Shown here one piece after another: positions 15,222-15,670 of a DNA stretch of 15,670 nt. Each line of letters opens with the position of its first letter. Position 1 is the stretch's first letter. The notes below the pieces were generated by a model. It was given only the letters and a program-made list of their open reading frames with translations, was not told where the DNA came from and ran no database searches. The position numbers and the translations under genes were made by a program. The DNA comes from Candidatus Acidiferrales bacterium (GTDB lineage Bacteria > Acidobacteriota > Terriglobia > Acidiferrales > UBA7541): contig JASHWB010000057.1 in assembly GCA_030044295.1 (NCBI GenBank), forward strand, positions 1-15,670, read 5' to 3'.

Positions 15222-15670
15222 TCAGAACTGGAATTTTGCGGCGATCTGAATCAGCCTAGGCGACGCCGCATCCACCACATGCCCAAATAGCGGATTATCC
15301 ACATCGCCATTCACGGCCGTCGGACCGAAAAACTGCGTATGGTTGAAAACGTTGAATGCTTCTAGACGCAATTGCAGCACTCTGGTTTCGCTGAAGTCGA
15401 AATTCCGTTGCAGCACCAGATCGGTATTGAGCATGCCAGGACCGGAGAAATACCGCCGTGGCGCGTCACCGACCGTGCCGATGGCGTTGTCCTTGAAGGC
15501 GTTGGGGTTGAAATATTGCAGCCCGGCGTTGCCGTGCGGATTCGTGATGTCTACAGCCTCTCCTGTGAAGTCCGGCAGATCCAAATAGCGATTGTTGACG
15601 CCGTTCGGACTGCTTCCCTGCAAGGAGTTGTCTCCGTCCGTGCTCAGAGTAACTGGAAAGCCGGTGCTGG
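15222..15670 (-). CDS. TonB-dependent receptor, C-terminal 148 residues (cut by window edge)
   Basis: This frame enters at the right edge of the window and ends at TGA 15222-15224; the part seen is 148 residues. It shows the end of an outer-membrane beta-barrel. Alternating strands are visible, such as LNTDLVLQRNFDF and VLQLRLEAFNVFNHTQF. A closing strand with a terminal aromatic follows (RLIQIAAKFQF), the signal recognised by the BAM assembly machine. The FNPNAF, RRYFSGPG and EAFNVFNHTQF motifs resemble the large Oar-like, carboxypeptidase-regulatory-domain receptors abundant in Acidobacteriota. The plug domain and TonB box would lie outside the window, so the ligand is unknown. The NiCoT permease gene begins 105 nt downstream on the same strand. 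Confidence 0.85.
   Translation of the reverse strand, partial: STGFPVTLSTDGDNSLQGSSPNGVNNRYLDLPDFTGEAVDITNPHGNAGLQYFNPNAFKDNAIGTVGDAPRRYFSGPGMLNTDLVLQRNFDFSETRVLQLRLEAFNVFNHTQFFGPTAVNGDVDNPLFGHVVDAASPRLIQIAAKFQF

Overview
The window looks like a chromosomal segment of a GC-rich Gram-negative bacterium. A TolC-family outer-membrane channel, a TonB-dependent receptor and the heptose genes for lipopolysaccharide all imply an outer membrane. The receptor's C-terminal style (Oar-like, ending in Phe), together with the overall gene repertoire, suggests Acidobacteriota. That placement is an inference from family resemblance, not from a marker gene search. All genes look intact except the two cut by the window edges.

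Region 1 (1-5955, minus strand) is a tight four-gene transcription unit. In transcription order it is a PBP4-type D-Ala-D-Ala carboxypeptidase (S13), a LOG-family phosphoribohydrolase overlapping it by ATGA, mutS2, and dnaG, which runs off the left edge. A TATAAT box at 5950-5955 may drive it. Region 2 (5995-6834, plus) is a secreted SYLF/Ysc84 lipid-binding protein, divergent from region 1 and closed by a strong GC hairpin terminator.

Region 3 (6862-10447, plus) is a drug-efflux-type operon. A clear sigma-70 promoter (TTGACT-17 bp-TATAGT, with a palindrome over the -10) precedes a TetR regulator. A TolC-family channel follows with an ATGA overlap, then an EmrA/HlyD-type adaptor after 4 nt. 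The expected inner-membrane transporter (EmrB/DHA2 MFS) is absent. Region 4 (10621-14042, plus) holds a stand-alone heptose-7-phosphate kinase and a separate heptose-1-phosphate adenylyltransferase, which are fused as HldE in enterobacteria. These are followed by an isoprenylcysteine-methyltransferase-like membrane protein and ruvB. The kinase start is embedded in a 26-nt near-tandem duplication.

Region 5 (14034-15670, minus) contains the C-terminus of a TonB-dependent receptor followed by a NiCoT nickel/cobalt permease, whose stop overlaps the convergent ruvB end by 9 bp. The genes cover envelope biogenesis, efflux and metal uptake, mixed with DNA replication and repair.

I found no CRISPR array, insertion sequence, tRNA/rRNA, riboswitch or phage gene, and no gene cluster that I would call a new defence or biosynthetic system. 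The most noteworthy points are the efflux operon lacking its pump, the duplicated kinase start, the MutS2 with an altered Smr motif, and the receptor/nickel-transporter pairing.
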